Below are positions 28,013 to 36,937 of a stretch of DNA of 64,000 nucleotides, in pieces. Location: assembly GCA_016208685.1 (NCBI GenBank), contig JACQXM010000062.1, positions 62,001 through 126,000 on the forward strand. Direction: 5' to 3'. The position numbers and the translations under genes are program-made. The DNA is from Planctomycetota bacterium. GTDB lineage: Bacteria; Planctomycetota; Phycisphaerae; UBA1845. Position 1 is the first letter of the stretch; each line of letters opens with the position of its first letter. Below the pieces are notes generated by a model. That model did not search any database. It was not told where the DNA came from and was given only the letters and a program-made list of their open reading frames with translations.

Positions 28013-28822
28013 TTACGCCCCGACGGCGGAGTAGCGCTTGACGGCCCCTTGCCAGAGGAGGCGAAACAACAGCAGCCCGCCCGCAACCCAGGCCGTCTGT
28101 GCCAGCAAACCGGCGGCGACGGCGCGGCTGTCGAGCCTCCCGATGCACACCGCCGCGGGGAACCACACTACCCACTTAAAGGGCAGGAACGCGGCGATGG
28201 CCTGGAGCAGATCGGGGAAGAGCGTCAGCGGTGCCAGGCGTCCGCCGAAAAACAGGCTGGCGCCGAACCACAGTTCGCCCATGCCGTCCATGCGCGTCAC
28301 CCAGAAGGCACAGAGGGACAGGTTGTAGCCCCAGATGAAGTTGATGATCGCGGCCAGGAGGAGCGCCGCCACGCCGCAGGCGGCCTGCGCCACCGTGGTG
28401 TGCAGCGCCGGGTCCGTGACCCAGGCCACCAGGGCCCAGATGGGAAGCAGGATCGCCAGCGTGAGCACCTTGAAAGCGGCGTTGGCGGCCACGCTGTTCC
28501 ACAGGGGCAGCAGGGGACGCAGCAGTCGCACCGACATCGATCCGCTGCGCACGATGTAGCCCATCTCGTAGATATCCCAGGCGGTGCAGAAGTGTCCGAC
28601 GACCATGGTTAGCAGGAAGTAAGCGGCGAAGTCCCGCGGGCCGTAGCCGCGAATGGTGGCGGCGTCGGGCGAGGCCCGGGCCGCGGCGCTCCACATGGCG
28701 ATCGCTACCGCTGGATAGACCACGCCCCACAGCGCCCAGAGGATCATCTCCCCGCGGTACTGGAACATCAGCGCCAGGTCGACGCGGAAGTAGGCCCCGA
28801 GGGCGCGGAGGAGGCTTCTCAT
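28013..28822 (-). CDS. ABC-2 family exporter permease
   Basis: 269 residues with six hydrophobic segments, starting RSLLRALGAYFRVDLALMFQYRGEMILWAL. This matches the ABC2_membrane_6-type permeases (first half of a two-permease exporter), as does the GYGPRDFAAYFLLTMVVGHF block. The start overlaps the ATPase stop (ATGA), so the two are one operon. Related systems usually carry a second, paralogous permease gene after this one. Here the next gene lies on the opposite strand, so the transporter would be a homodimer or have its partner elsewhere. The substrate is unknown. Confidence 0.83.
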   Translation of the reverse strand: MRSLLRALGAYFRVDLALMFQYRGEMILWALWGVVYPAVAIAMWSAAARASPDAATIRGYGPRDFAAYFLLTMVVGHFCTAWDIYEMGYIVRSGSMSVRLLRPLLPLWNSVAANAAFKVLTLAILLPIWALVAWVTDPALHTTVAQAACGVAALLLAAIINFIWGYNLSLCAFWVTRMDGMGELWFGASLFFGGRLAPLTLFPDLLQAIAAFLPFKWVVWFPAAVCIGRLDSRAVAAGLLAQTAWVAGGLLLFRLLWQGAVKRYSAVGA

Positions 28823-29808
28823 GCGCCGTCCCCCACGCCGCCGGCGAACACGCGGCGGATGACGTCTTCGATGGGGGGGTCCTGAACGGTGAGGTCCAGC
28901 ACCGGCAGGTCGGCGAGGAGGCGGCCGGTGACCTCCGCGGTGTCCTCCTTGGGCACGCGCAGGGTCACCTTGCGCTCCTCGCGGGCGATGACCTGGCCTG
29001 CGCGCTCGAAGTCGTAGCCGTCCACGTCGCGGGTCAGGTCGATGGCCACCACCTTGAAGGGGGCCATGCGCGCCGTGAGATCGGCGATGGCGCCGTCGAA
29101 GAGGATGCGGCCGTGATCGATAACGACGATCCGCTTGCAGAGGGCGGTGACGTCGGCCATGTAGTGCGAAGTAAGGATGATGGTCGCTCCGTGGCGGTGG
29201 TTGTACTCCGTGATGAACTGCCGAATGCGCGCCTGCATGGTCACGTCCAGCCCCAGCGTGGGCTCATCCAGGAAGAGCACCGCGGGACGATGCAGCAGCG
29301 AGATGCACAGCTCGCACTTCATGCGCTCGCCGAGGGAGAGCGTGCGAACCGGTTTCTTCAGGATGTCCGCGAGGGCGAGCAGTTCGATGAGCTCGTCGAG
29401 GGTCTGGCGGCCCTGGGTCTTGTCCACGCCGTAGACCGCCAAGTGCAGGTGGAAGGAGTCGATGGCAGGCAGGTCCCATTCCGTCTGGCTACGTTGGCCC
29501 ATGACCATGCTGATGCGGCGCAGGTAATCCGGAGCCCGCTTCCAGGGGACGTGGCCCAGCACGGTGGCCCGCCCCGAGGTGGGGTGCAGCAGCCCGGTGA
29601 GCATCTTGAGCGTCGTGGTCTTACCCGCACCGTTAGGGCCGAGGAAACCCACGACCTCCCCCGCGGCGATGGTGAGATCCACTTTGTCAACGGCGCGGAC
29701 CTCGCGGTAACGGCGGCGCAGGAGACTGGCCAGCGCCGCGGTGAACCCGCCTTCGCGCTCCGCGACGCGGAACGTCTTGCAGAGTTCTTGCACTTCGATC
29801 TGGGTCAT
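28819..29808 (-). CDS. ABC transporter ATP-binding protein
   Basis: 329 residues. Walker A GPNGAGKTTTLKML, Q-loop region SMVMGQRSQTEWDLP, signature LSLGERMKCEL, Walker B AVLFLDEPTLGLD and the switch His in TSHYMADV are all present. The N-terminal insertion FRVAEREGGFTAALASLLRRR between the first strands and Walker A, and the C-terminal ferredoxin-like extension ending PPIEDVIRRVFAGG, are typical of ABC-2 exporters of this subfamily. It energises the membrane protein encoded immediately after it. Confidence 0.92.
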   Translation of the reverse strand: MTQIEVQELCKTFRVAEREGGFTAALASLLRRRYREVRAVDKVDLTIAAGEVVGFLGPNGAGKTTTLKMLTGLLHPTSGRATVLGHVPWKRAPDYLRRISMVMGQRSQTEWDLPAIDSFHLHLAVYGVDKTQGRQTLDELIELLALADILKKPVRTLSLGERMKCELCISLLHRPAVLFLDEPTLGLDVTMQARIRQFITEYNHRHGATIILTSHYMADVTALCKRIVVIDHGRILFDGAIADLTARMAPFKVVAIDLTRDVDGYDFERAGQVIAREERKVTLRVPKEDTAEVTGRLLADLPVLDLTVQDPPIEDVIRRVFAGGVGDGA

Positions 29809-29931
29809 CGAGGGGCATTCTAGCGGGAAGGTCGGAGCCGGCGTACACGGAGCAACAGGAGCCCCACCCCGGATAGCACGGGTCTCGCGGACGGCCGTAT
29901 CAGGACGGGCGCGAACGAGCGTGCCCCCACC

Positions 29932-32900
29932 TTACGGTTGCGGGCCGTTGAAGTTCGCGAGGAGAACGGCGAAGTCGTCGCGATCTACATCGCCGTCGCC
30001 ATCGATATCGCTGGCGTTGCAGCCGGGGGGAAGCGGGGATTGGCCGAAACACGGGAAGAACGTCGACAGGTCGCCCATGTCCACGTCGCCGTCACCGTCG
30101 CTGTCGCCGGGCACCGCGGGTGGCTCGCCGCAACCGCAGCTATACTCAGCGCCCGGGATCATCGAGGCTATAGGGAGATCAAACGTGTTCAGCGAGATCC
30201 CGTCCTCCAGGATGCTGCATTCGCCGGTGCCACAGGCGCCAAAGGAACAGTGGATCGCGGTCGGGCTGATGGCCACGCCGTTATCACAATCCGTACCTTT
30301 CGGGTAGTAGCAGTCGCACATCACTACCTCGACTTTGTCGGCAAGAAGCTGAACGGTGACCGCACTTGGCCTGCACAAATCGCTACCTTCACCGGCGCAG
30401 TCCAGCGACCGGCGCAGATAGCACGGATCGTCCGGATTGTCGTTCCCGAGCGGAAGCTCGCAGAGCTGTGGCTCGCACGAATGGGTGGTGACTTCGATCG
30501 ACCAGGAGTTCAGCGTGCCGCTGTTGGGCGAGGCATCGTCACCGATGGTAAGCGTCCAGGTCCCGTTGGGGTCTTCCCCGTTGAAGGCGGCCAGGGGCTC
30601 TTCGGGCACCAGCGTGGGTTTCGCCACCAGGTTCGTATAGGCGGTGTCGGTCACCAGATTGCTGGACAGATTGGGAAAGTTGTAAGGGGCCGGATTGCCC
30701 GGATCCGCATCATCGTCCCAGACCGTCCCGGCGAAGGCGTTGTCGTTGGGGCCGCCGTTGTCGGTGGTCAGAGTTACCGTGGTGCCTGCCGGCGAGGTAA
30801 GGGTGATGTCGAGGTCGGCGTTTTGGGGATGCGTGATGTCCGTTGCCACGGTGACCTTGCGGATCGACCCTAAGTAGCCGGCGAGGGTCATGGAGTCCTT
30901 CACGACGGCCGGTCCGGACGGGATCGGCAGTATGGGGCCTCTGACCTCCGCAGGATACAGGTTAGTGTTGGCCGACTCGGTCAACGTCGAGACCGACAAT
31001 GTCCAACTCTCCAAATCTCCGCCGTTGCCGTCGGTGTCGTCACTGGCCGTCAGCGTCCAGACGCCGTTCGGGTCTTCGTCGTTGAACGCCGCGAGCGGCT
31101 CTTCCGGGGCGAGGAACGTCTTGCGCACGCGGTTGGAATAAAAAGCGTCGGTAACCAGTTTGCTGGACCCGGGCACATGCGGAGCCGAGAAGCGCGTGTC
31201 GGCCTGGTCGTCCCACACCGTGCCGTCGAAGACATCGTCGTTGGCGCCGCCGTTGTCGGTGGTGAGCGTGACCGATGTCCCAGCCGGGGATGTCAGCGTG
31301 ATGTCCAGGTCACCGGAGGCGGTGTGCTTGAGTTTTGTCACTACGTTGACGTCCCAGACGCTGGAGAGGTTGTTCCGGACGCCGGTAACGTTGATCGTCG
31401 AGGTAATGGTCGGCGTGCCCGCGGCGTTGATGGTGATGGGCGTGTCGGTGGCGTCAAAGGCGTAGAACAGGAGCTGGCAACCCGCCGGCGGAGCGGGCAC
31501 GGCCGCCCCCTGCGTGCAGTCCGCAAGGCAGCCGTCGGTCTGGTTGGTGTTGGCGTCGTCGCAATCTTCGCCGCATTCCGTCACCCCGTTGCCGCAGACC
31601 GCCGCAGTCTCAATCGCACAGTTGTGGCAGCCGTCGCAGGCCACGGTGTTGGCGTCGTCGCAGGTTTCACCGGGATCCACGGTGCCGTTGCCGCAGACTT
31701 CGAGGTTGCAGAGCGGGCCGCAACCATCGCCGGCGACGAGGTTCCCATCGTCGCACTCTTCACCGGGTTCGACGTTGCCGTTGCCGCACTGGGCGAACTC
31801 AGCCATGATGTCCAACGTCCAGCCGCCGCCCACGGTGCCGGTCTCGAAGTTCCCCGAATCATCCACGATGTACAGGCTCCAGGTGCCGTTTGGATTCGAG
31901 CCGATGAAGGCGGTCAACGTCGATCCGTACGGAGGCGCCGGCGCGGGGGCCGGGAAGAAGTCGGGAGTTCCGTGATTGGTGGGGGCATAGGTGCCGGAGG
32001 CAATGACCGTGTTGTCGGGAACCTGGGCGGCACCGTCGGCGAAGGTGAGGTTGATCGCGACGACGTTCGCATCGCCGCCTGCGTCGGACATGAGGAACGC
32101 GTTCGTTCCGTCCGGGCCAATCAGCAGCACGTCGACGTCGTCGGGGTTGGTGTGAGAGAGACCCGCCAGCGTCACGGTCAGCCCGCTCACGACGTATCCC
32201 GCCGGGAATCCGGCCACCGTGATGACGCTTGGATACGGGTCCGCCGGCGCGCCGGCGCCGTCGCCGGTACTGGGCGGCGCCGGAATGATGATGGGCGTGG
32301 GGTTGCAGAACGGCGAGCCCACGCGCACGCAGGCATCGCACCCATCGCACGCCACCGTGTTCCCGTCGTCGCAATCCTCCCCGGGGTCGACGAACCCGTT
32401 GCCACAACCCTCGATCAGGCAAGTCGGACCACAACCATCGCCGGCAAGGGTGTTGCCATCGTCGCAAGTTTCGCCGATCCCCGCCTGTGTTATTCCATCG
32501 CCGCAGTACTCCACGACGCAAGTGGACGTGCATCCGTCGCCGCTGGTCACATTGCCGTCATCGCAGCCCTCACCCGGGTCCACGAAGCCGTTGCCGCACA
32601 CCTCGAAAAGGCAGGTTGGACCGCAGCCGTCGCCGGCTTGGAGGTTGCCGTCATCGCAGTTCTCGCCTGTTTCGATGATTTCGTTTCCGCACTGGGTAGC
32701 AACGGTCGTAAGACTCAGGACCCAACCGCCCGCGATCGTTCCCGTGTCAAACTCCGCGTCGTCGACCACATAAAGGCTCCAGTCGCCGTTGGGCCGCGAA
32801 TCGACAAAGGCGGCGAGCATGGACCCATGCGGGGCGGCCGGCACCGGCGCGGGGAAGGCGTCGGGCGTTCCGTAGTTGGTCGGACGGTAAGTGCCCGCGG

Positions 32901-33297
32901 TGACGGCCGTTGCATCGGGGAGGGGGCCCGCCACATCCCTGAAGGTCAGGTCGATACCGGCCACACCGGTCGATGCGCCTGCGTCTGACATGAGCAGCAC
33001 TCGGGTTCCGTTCGGCCCGATCAACAGAATGTCCACGTCGTCGGGGAACGCGTGCGAGAAGTCCAGGAGCGTTACGGTCAGGCTGCGGATGACTTCGTTC
33101 CCGGGAATCCCCGCAACCGAGATGATACTGGGGTACGGGGAGGCGGGTGCGCCGGTGGTATCGCCCGTGCCGGAGGCGGGAATTGTGATGGGCGTAGCAT
33201 TGCTGAACGTGCCGGCCAGGGCGCGCGGCGCCAGGTTCAAGAGACCCACGAGGACGATCGCCCCTCGAGCTACCGGGAGTAACGGCTGTCGGCGCAT
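29932..33297 (-). CDS. Secreted protein with four P-domain-like modules, Cys-rich CGNG repeats and dockerin-like C-terminus
   Basis: 1121 residues from the ATG at 33297, chosen because it gives a signal peptide (MRRQPLLPVARGAIVLVGLL..ALAG); the frame is open 96 nt further upstream. The order is: P-domain-like module (FSNATPITIPASG ... NGDWSLYVVDDAEFDTG), Cys repeats of the form CGNGFVDPGEGCDDGN (several copies, DUF4215/Myxococcus Cys-rich type), a second P-like module, more Cys repeats, then two modules with SGDLDITLTSPAGTSVTL and DPNGVWTLTASDDT (proprotein-convertase P-domain pattern). A Cys-rich stretch precedes a C-terminal pair of EF-like loops, DSDGDGDVDMGDL and DIDGDGDVDRDDF, the planctomycete dockerin-like ending. 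No protease catalytic domain is visible. Likely an exported, surface or T2SS-secreted structural protein; no enzymatic function can be assigned. Confidence 0.85.
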   Translation of the reverse strand: MRRQPLLPVARGAIVLVGLLNLAPRALAGTFSNATPITIPASGTGDTTGAPASPYPSIISVAGIPGNEVIRSLTVTLLDFSHAFPDDVDILLIGPNGTRVLLMSDAGASTGVAGIDLTFRDVAGPLPDATAVTAGTYRPTNYGTPDAFPAPVPAAPHGSMLAAFVDSRPNGDWSLYVVDDAEFDTGTIAGGWVLSLTTVATQCGNEIIETGENCDDGNLQAGDGCGPTCLFEVCGNGFVDPGEGCDDGNVTSGDGCTSTCVVEYCGDGITQAGIGETCDDGNTLAGDGCGPTCLIEGCGNGFVDPGEDCDDGNTVACDGCDACVRVGSPFCNPTPIIIPAPPSTGDGAGAPADPYPSVITVAGFPAGYVVSGLTVTLAGLSHTNPDDVDVLLIGPDGTNAFLMSDAGGDANVVAINLTFADGAAQVPDNTVIASGTYAPTNHGTPDFFPAPAPAPPYGSTLTAFIGSNPNGTWSLYIVDDSGNFETGTVGGGWTLDIMAEFAQCGNGNVEPGEECDDGNLVAGDGCGPLCNLEVCGNGTVDPGETCDDANTVACDGCHNCAIETAAVCGNGVTECGEDCDDANTNQTDGCLADCTQGAAVPAPPAGCQLLFYAFDATDTPITINAAGTPTITSTINVTGVRNNLSSVWDVNVVTKLKHTASGDLDITLTSPAGTSVTLTTDNGGANDDVFDGTVWDDQADTRFSAPHVPGSSKLVTDAFYSNRVRKTFLAPEEPLAAFNDEDPNGVWTLTASDDTDGNGGDLESWTLSVSTLTESANTNLYPAEVRGPILPIPSGPAVVKDSMTLAGYLGSIRKVTVATDITHPQNADLDITLTSPAGTTVTLTTDNGGPNDNAFAGTVWDDDADPGNPAPYNFPNLSSNLVTDTAYTNLVAKPTLVPEEPLAAFNGEDPNGTWTLTIGDDASPNSGTLNSWSIEVTTHSCEPQLCELPLGNDNPDDPCYLRRSLDCAGEGSDLCRPSAVTVQLLADKVEVVMCDCYYPKGTDCDNGVAISPTAIHCSFGACGTGECSILEDGISLNTFDLPIASMIPGAEYSCGCGEPPAVPGDSDGDGDVDMGDLSTFFPCFGQSPLPPGCNASDIDGDGDVDRDDFAVLLANFNGPQP

Positions 33298-33706
33298 CTT
33301 CTGATCCCCGAAACGGCGATGGGCCGGCTCTCGGCGCCCTCCGATTCGACGGAGGTGGCGGCCTACACGGGCCGGAAACGTGCCGGCACACACAGCAGGC
33401 CGACTCGCGCTATAGCAACGCCGGTGGCCAACGGTCCGATTTGACCCGCTCCAGCAGGGGCTCCGCCGCCTGCAACGCCATTGTATTGATGCCCGGCTCG
33501 GTTTCCAAGCGTTTTTTCTGTACCTATGCGGGTTTCTGCCGGGGAGAGTTCCGGTTGGTGTTTCCGGAATGGGGCGCGGCCGCCGCGATCGATCAGGGTG
33601 CTGCCATGTCGGAGAAGGTCAACGGCCTGCGGTGGAAGGCCCGGGTCAAGGTCTGGCACAGGCATACTGTCAGTGAAATGAAAGGCTGGAAGCCTGTCAG
33701 TCCGTG

Positions 33707-33750
33707 GCGAAAAGCGGCCTACGCGATGTAGCACGGGCATCCTGCCCGTG
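33707..33750. repeat. Dispersed palindromic repeat, family A, copy 2
   Basis: Identical over 44 nt to 15926-15969 (the gspH 5' end). It includes the hairpin CACGGGCATCCTGCCCGTG and is preceded by a related short palindrome, AGGCTGGAAGCCT. Confidence 0.85.
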
Positions 33751-33814
33751 CCACGAGTTCTGACACAGGCTGCTATGCCATGAGTTTCGTCACAGGCTGC
33801 GGGGCTCGCGTCGA

Positions 33815-33903
33815 GTGTAGTGTATCGCAATGGTCTAACCGTAGGTGGATCGCTCTCGTGGGGCCGCGCGGGCTGAAGCCCGCGGCTCGAGACGGTTACC
33901 CAT
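33815..33903. repeat. Dispersed repeat, family B, copy 1
   Basis: Begins GTGTAGTGT and ends ACCCAT like the copy at 41971-42083. Inner inverted ends TAACCGT (33836-33842) and ACGGTTA (33892-33898) flank the hairpin GCGGGCTGAAGCCCGC (33868-33883). The shared blocks with copy 2 are GGATCGCTCT and GCTGA.GCCCGC.GCTCGA.ACGGTT. Confidence 0.75.
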
Positions 33904-34030
33904 CAACGAGACCCTATACGAGTTTTCCCAGACCGGGCGGCTTCGGCATCGTGGAAACCCCGGCGACCGAAGTTCATCGCCGACGACGCCGCGCGCACGA
34001 ACTCGAATCCCCCAACCGATGAAGCGATGG

Positions 34031-34124
34031 GGCACCTGTCGGTGCCGTGGAGCGATCTCAGGTGCGCTGTGGGACCGGCTTTCCAGCCGGTCAAGGCCGT
34101 GTGCCACTGCTGTGTCAGCAGTGG
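34031..34124. repeat. Cluster of three perfect hairpins
   Basis: GGCACC-TGTC-GGTGCC at 34031-34046, GACCGGCT-TTCC-AGCCGGTC at 34073-34092, and CCACTGCT-GTGTC-AGCAGTGG at 34104-34124. The stems differ in sequence but all have 4-5 nt loops. With the two hairpins upstream (33732-33750, 33868-33883) they form an array of five within 400 bp. Confidence 0.8.
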
Positions 34125-34257
34125 GATACGGTAGGACGCGGACCGAATGGTCACTGACTCGCCGCCAAGTTTCCGCTCACGAACGACCACTGCTCAAGAA
34201 CAGTAGCACACCCAACCGTTCCACCCGCCCGCGTTGGTAGCCCGCATCCGTGCTGTT

Positions 34258-34803
34258 CTATCGGTCGACAAAGCAATCATCGGGCAACAGGTCCGCATTC
34301 AAATACTCGACACCGTCAGACCCAAGTGCGCCAAGGTCCTCGACCGTTACCACGCAGCGATTCCCTTCCAACATTTCGCTCTCGGCAAGCGGGCCAATGA
34401 CGGCCTCGTCGCAGGGCGGACCCACAACGTAGTAAACGAAAGGGAGCCCCTCGTACCCCTCTGTAAGTGTCTGGCATTGCCTGAGAAGCCCCCCGCAAAC
34501 CTGGATAGCAGGGGAGAAGTCGGCAGTCACACGCCCGTCCGGGCCCGTAGCGGTCGAACAAGTCTCCGCGTAAATACAGATGTATTCGAGAAGCGACAAT
34601 CTTCGGGTCTCCCGCTCGGTCGAATCATCAATTGCGAGACAAATCCGGGCGTTCGTCACAGGGTCTTGCCCGTCTCCGGTCGTGACGCGAAGCAGTACCG
34701 TTTGGCGGCCATATAGAACCTCGGGTCCCACGGGGACGCAGCCCGAGAGCATGATAAAGGACAGTGCCATCACGCCAGTGATACACTTGTAATCAGCGAT
34801 CAT
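34258..34803 (-). CDS. Small lipoprotein, candidate immunity protein
   Basis: 181 residues, ATG at 34803, 23 nt after the stop of the Rhs gene. The N-terminus has a hydrophobic stretch ending in the lipobox LSGC (Cys at residue 22), so it should be a lipid-anchored periplasmic-side or outer-membrane protein. The mature part holds several Cys (YICIYAETC, IQVCGGLLRQC, GPPCDEAV) and is otherwise unlike anything I recognise. GC content is visibly lower than in the surrounding genes. By position directly after an Rhs tip with an exchangeable C-terminal domain, it is a candidate immunity protein; this is inference. Confidence 0.65.
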   Translation of the reverse strand: MIADYKCITGVMALSFIMLSGCVPVGPEVLYGRQTVLLRVTTGDGQDPVTNARICLAIDDSTERETRRLSLLEYICIYAETCSTATGPDGRVTADFSPAIQVCGGLLRQCQTLTEGYEGLPFVYYVVGPPCDEAVIGPLAESEMLEGNRCVVTVEDLGALGSDGVEYLNADLLPDDCFVDR

Positions 34804-34826
34804 ATCATAATCTCACGTGAAGTTCG

Positions 34827-35813
34827 TCAACTTGGCACGACCGTACAGGTCATACTACAAGTGCGGCCGTTGGTTTGGTGATTATCGAAGATCGTTTGAA
34901 TCGATTCCGCTGTCGAACCGACAAACAGCATGGCGGCTGCACAGAGGTGCCAGCACTCATGGCGGAGTATTCCCCAACCGCGACGACTGCAATCTCGACA
35001 TACAGAAGAACACGGCCTACGACACTTCACGACTGGTCGAGAGAAAGGCGCAAAATTCCCGTAGGTAAGGCAGTCATAACGACCCGTCGATGCATTTCCA
35101 TAAACGGACACGACTACCGGCCCTCCAACACAGTTGCACGTCATGGTGCCACAGTTGGTCTGTAGACCCAAAGGATCCAATCGGGCTTGTGGGTTGGCAT
35201 CCCCGTATAGATAGGAGACCATACGCTCCCCCAATATCTCCAACCGGCGCGGTTGAGCGAAGAAGGGCTCGGGAGCGCGCTCCAAGTACCTGCTTAATTG
35301 GTTGGTAGATTCGCGATGCCGGTTTTGATAAAACGCGTTTTCGACGTCGGAGTACAGGCCTTGATGCCGAAACGATTGGTTCACTGCCGTCGCCACCCGC
35401 CCTGGATGCCTCGCCGCGCCCTGCGTCAGGTTGTCGAAGGCGCTGGCGTCGGTGGCGTCGTAGTCGCCCTCAAAATCGAAGTCCACGATGCGGCAACCGC
35501 CGGATACGATTCCGGTACACGTGGTGCCCACCGTACCCTGGCCGGTGGCGGCTACGTTCTGGTCGCCGTCGCGATCGCCGTAACTGGTAAGCTGGTGCAC
35601 GGCAAGCTCGCTGTAGGGTGAGCGCAGCGAACGGGAGCAGTCCGCCACCGGTAAAGCGGACAGGGAAGTCCGCGTCAGGACTGCGACCTGCCCGGAGGGA
35701 GCAAGCACGACGCGAGCGACTGGAGGGGTAGAGACGTCACGCTCGACCACGGCGCCGCCCAGGTCGGCGGCGAGAGGATCGTTGCACGTGACCAGATCGG
35801 GCGTTCGAGCCAT
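34827..35813 (-). CDS. Truncated Rhs tip with HExxH Cys-rich C-terminal domain
   Basis: 328 residues from the ATG at 35813; the frame is open to 35951. The Rhs-associated core end is clear: FRHQGLYSDVENAFYQNRHR and SYLYGDANPQARLDPLGLQ, the last being the usual junction where variable C-terminal toxin domains begin. Before it stands FDFEGDYDATDASAFDNL, frequent in planctomycete Rhs proteins. The long YD-repeat shell that normally precedes this tip (over 1000 residues) is missing, so this is an orphan cassette or a remnant. The ~109-residue C-terminal domain has 12-13 Cys and the motif HECWH (codons at 34947-34961), an HExxH zinc-metallopeptidase signature. It ends at 34827 and is followed by a lipoprotein gene. 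Confidence 0.7.
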   Translation of the reverse strand: MARTPDLVTCNDPLAADLGGAVVERDVSTPPVARVVLAPSGQVAVLTRTSLSALPVADCSRSLRSPYSELAVHQLTSYGDRDGDQNVAATGQGTVGTTCTGIVSGGCRIVDFDFEGDYDATDASAFDNLTQGAARHPGRVATAVNQSFRHQGLYSDVENAFYQNRHRESTNQLSRYLERAPEPFFAQPRRLEILGERMVSYLYGDANPQARLDPLGLQTNCGTMTCNCVGGPVVVSVYGNASTGRYDCLTYGNFAPFSRPVVKCRRPCSSVCRDCSRRGWGILRHECWHLCAAAMLFVGSTAESIQTIFDNHQTNGRTCSMTCTVVPS

Positions 35814-35987
35814 GGCTCGGTCCCCGGGAGTGGAGTTCCTCGTCGCCCTTCGGGCTTTCCTCTCGGTTGCCTCCAGTATCGTAGCCGATCTTGAGGCTCT
35901 GGTAAACCGCGGCGTCGCCCGCGAGCGCGATTTGGAACCGGGCTCGCGCATGCTCGGGCGGCCGCTTCCGATGATGATCGAACGGCA

Positions 35988-36875
35988 TCATCGCCCGGGC
36001 GTTGCCGTCCACCGCAGCGCCGCAGCGACGGCGAGGTGGTCCGAGACGCGATCCGGCCAGACGGCGTACTCCACGAACTCCAGTTCATCGGAGACGAGGA
36101 TCCAGTCGATGCGGCGCCCCGGCCCCGAAGAGGGAAAGGTGAGGAGTTCCCTGTCCTCCGGCGCGTAGGGGCGCAGGTTCAGGCCGTCCGCCACTTTGCG
36201 AACCGCATCCTCGGCATCCGCCCAGGTGGAGTTGAAGTCGCCCATGACGACCAGAGGGAGCGATGGATCGCGCAGAGCGGCGAGGATTTCGTCGGCCTGC
36301 TTCTGCCGGAGGCGCTTGGACCCGGAATCCAAGTGTAACGAGACGAGCCGCAGGCGCCGGCCGGCAAAGTCGATCTCCGCGGTAACAAAGCCCTTTACGT
36401 GCCACTGATTGGCAGCGAAGGGATGTTTGGTGCACGCCGAGAGCGGCAGGGCCGACAGCAGTGCGGTCCCGTAGCGCGCCTTTATCGCCCCCAGGCCGGC
36501 GTCCAGGTGAACGCCGTGGTGGACGTGCGGATACTGCGTGGCCGTGACCAGGTAGGCCACGTGGTCGAAAGACCCGCTCCACGCGGACGCGGCGTCGGCC
36601 TCCTGGAGGGCGATCACCTCCGGGCGCTTGCGGTTGAGCAGCACGGCGACCGCGTCGAGATTGGCTTCGAAAGTGCATTTGGGGATGCCGAGTTGTCCCG
36701 GAGCGAGCCCGCGACCGTGCGCGAGGTTCAGGGTGGCCACGCGCAGCAAGTCCGGCGCCTCGCCACCTTCCTCCGCGCCTGCAAGTTGCGACGCAAACGC
36801 AACCAGCGACACCGCGACCGCCAAACAGAGCCGCGACCGAAAGGGGGCGGGCAACCACCGCGCCGCAGCGATCAC
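35988..36875 (-). CDS. Exported endonuclease/exonuclease/phosphatase-family hydrolase
   Basis: 295 residues if started at the GTG at 36875 (AGAGG about 10 nt upstream), which leaves a clean signal peptide ending AGA|EEG. An upstream GTG at 36941 would overlap the ilvC stop and add 22 basic residues. EEP fold motifs in order: LRVATLNLAHG (Asn), VIALQEAD (metal Glu), RLVSLHLDSGSK (His), LVVMGDFNSTW (GDFN), RIDWILVS and the terminal SDHLAVAAAL (SDH). This superfamily includes nucleases and phospholipid/inositol phosphatases; since it appears to be exported, an extracellular nuclease or lipid phosphatase is likely, but the substrate is open. Confidence 0.82.
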   Translation of the reverse strand: MIAAARWLPAPFRSRLCLAVAVSLVAFASQLAGAEEGGEAPDLLRVATLNLAHGRGLAPGQLGIPKCTFEANLDAVAVLLNRKRPEVIALQEADAASAWSGSFDHVAYLVTATQYPHVHHGVHLDAGLGAIKARYGTALLSALPLSACTKHPFAANQWHVKGFVTAEIDFAGRRLRLVSLHLDSGSKRLRQKQADEILAALRDPSLPLVVMGDFNSTWADAEDAVRKVADGLNLRPYAPEDRELLTFPSSGPGRRIDWILVSDELEFVEYAVWPDRVSDHLAVAAALRWTATPGR

Positions 36876-36937
36876 GCTGCCGCGTCGCCTCTTGTGGGCG
36901 CTGTCGGGTCGCACACCCTGGTTGCGTAGGGGGGCGA

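Larger units (their letters stand above)
33298..34257. other. Non-coding region dense in short palindromes
   Basis: A 960-bp stretch in which I see no supportable gene; open frames here run through the repeats and end in the same repeat-encoded peptides as elsewhere. It holds copy 2 of repeat family A, copy 1 of family B and at least three other perfect hairpins (separate entries). It separates the P-domain protein gene from the Rhs/lipoprotein locus. Confidence 0.6.

Noticed and set aside
31177..32988. A 603-residue plus-strand frame opposite the P-domain protein
   Set aside because: Antisense shadow of the Cys-rich repeats; no domain and no start context.
33441..33731. A 96-residue frame ending KAAYAM in the repeat region
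   Set aside because: It is the translation of a family-A repeat; the same end peptide appears in another frame at the gspH copy.
34031..34124. CRISPR array
   Set aside because: The palindromes differ in sequence and have no regular spacers, and no cas gene is near.
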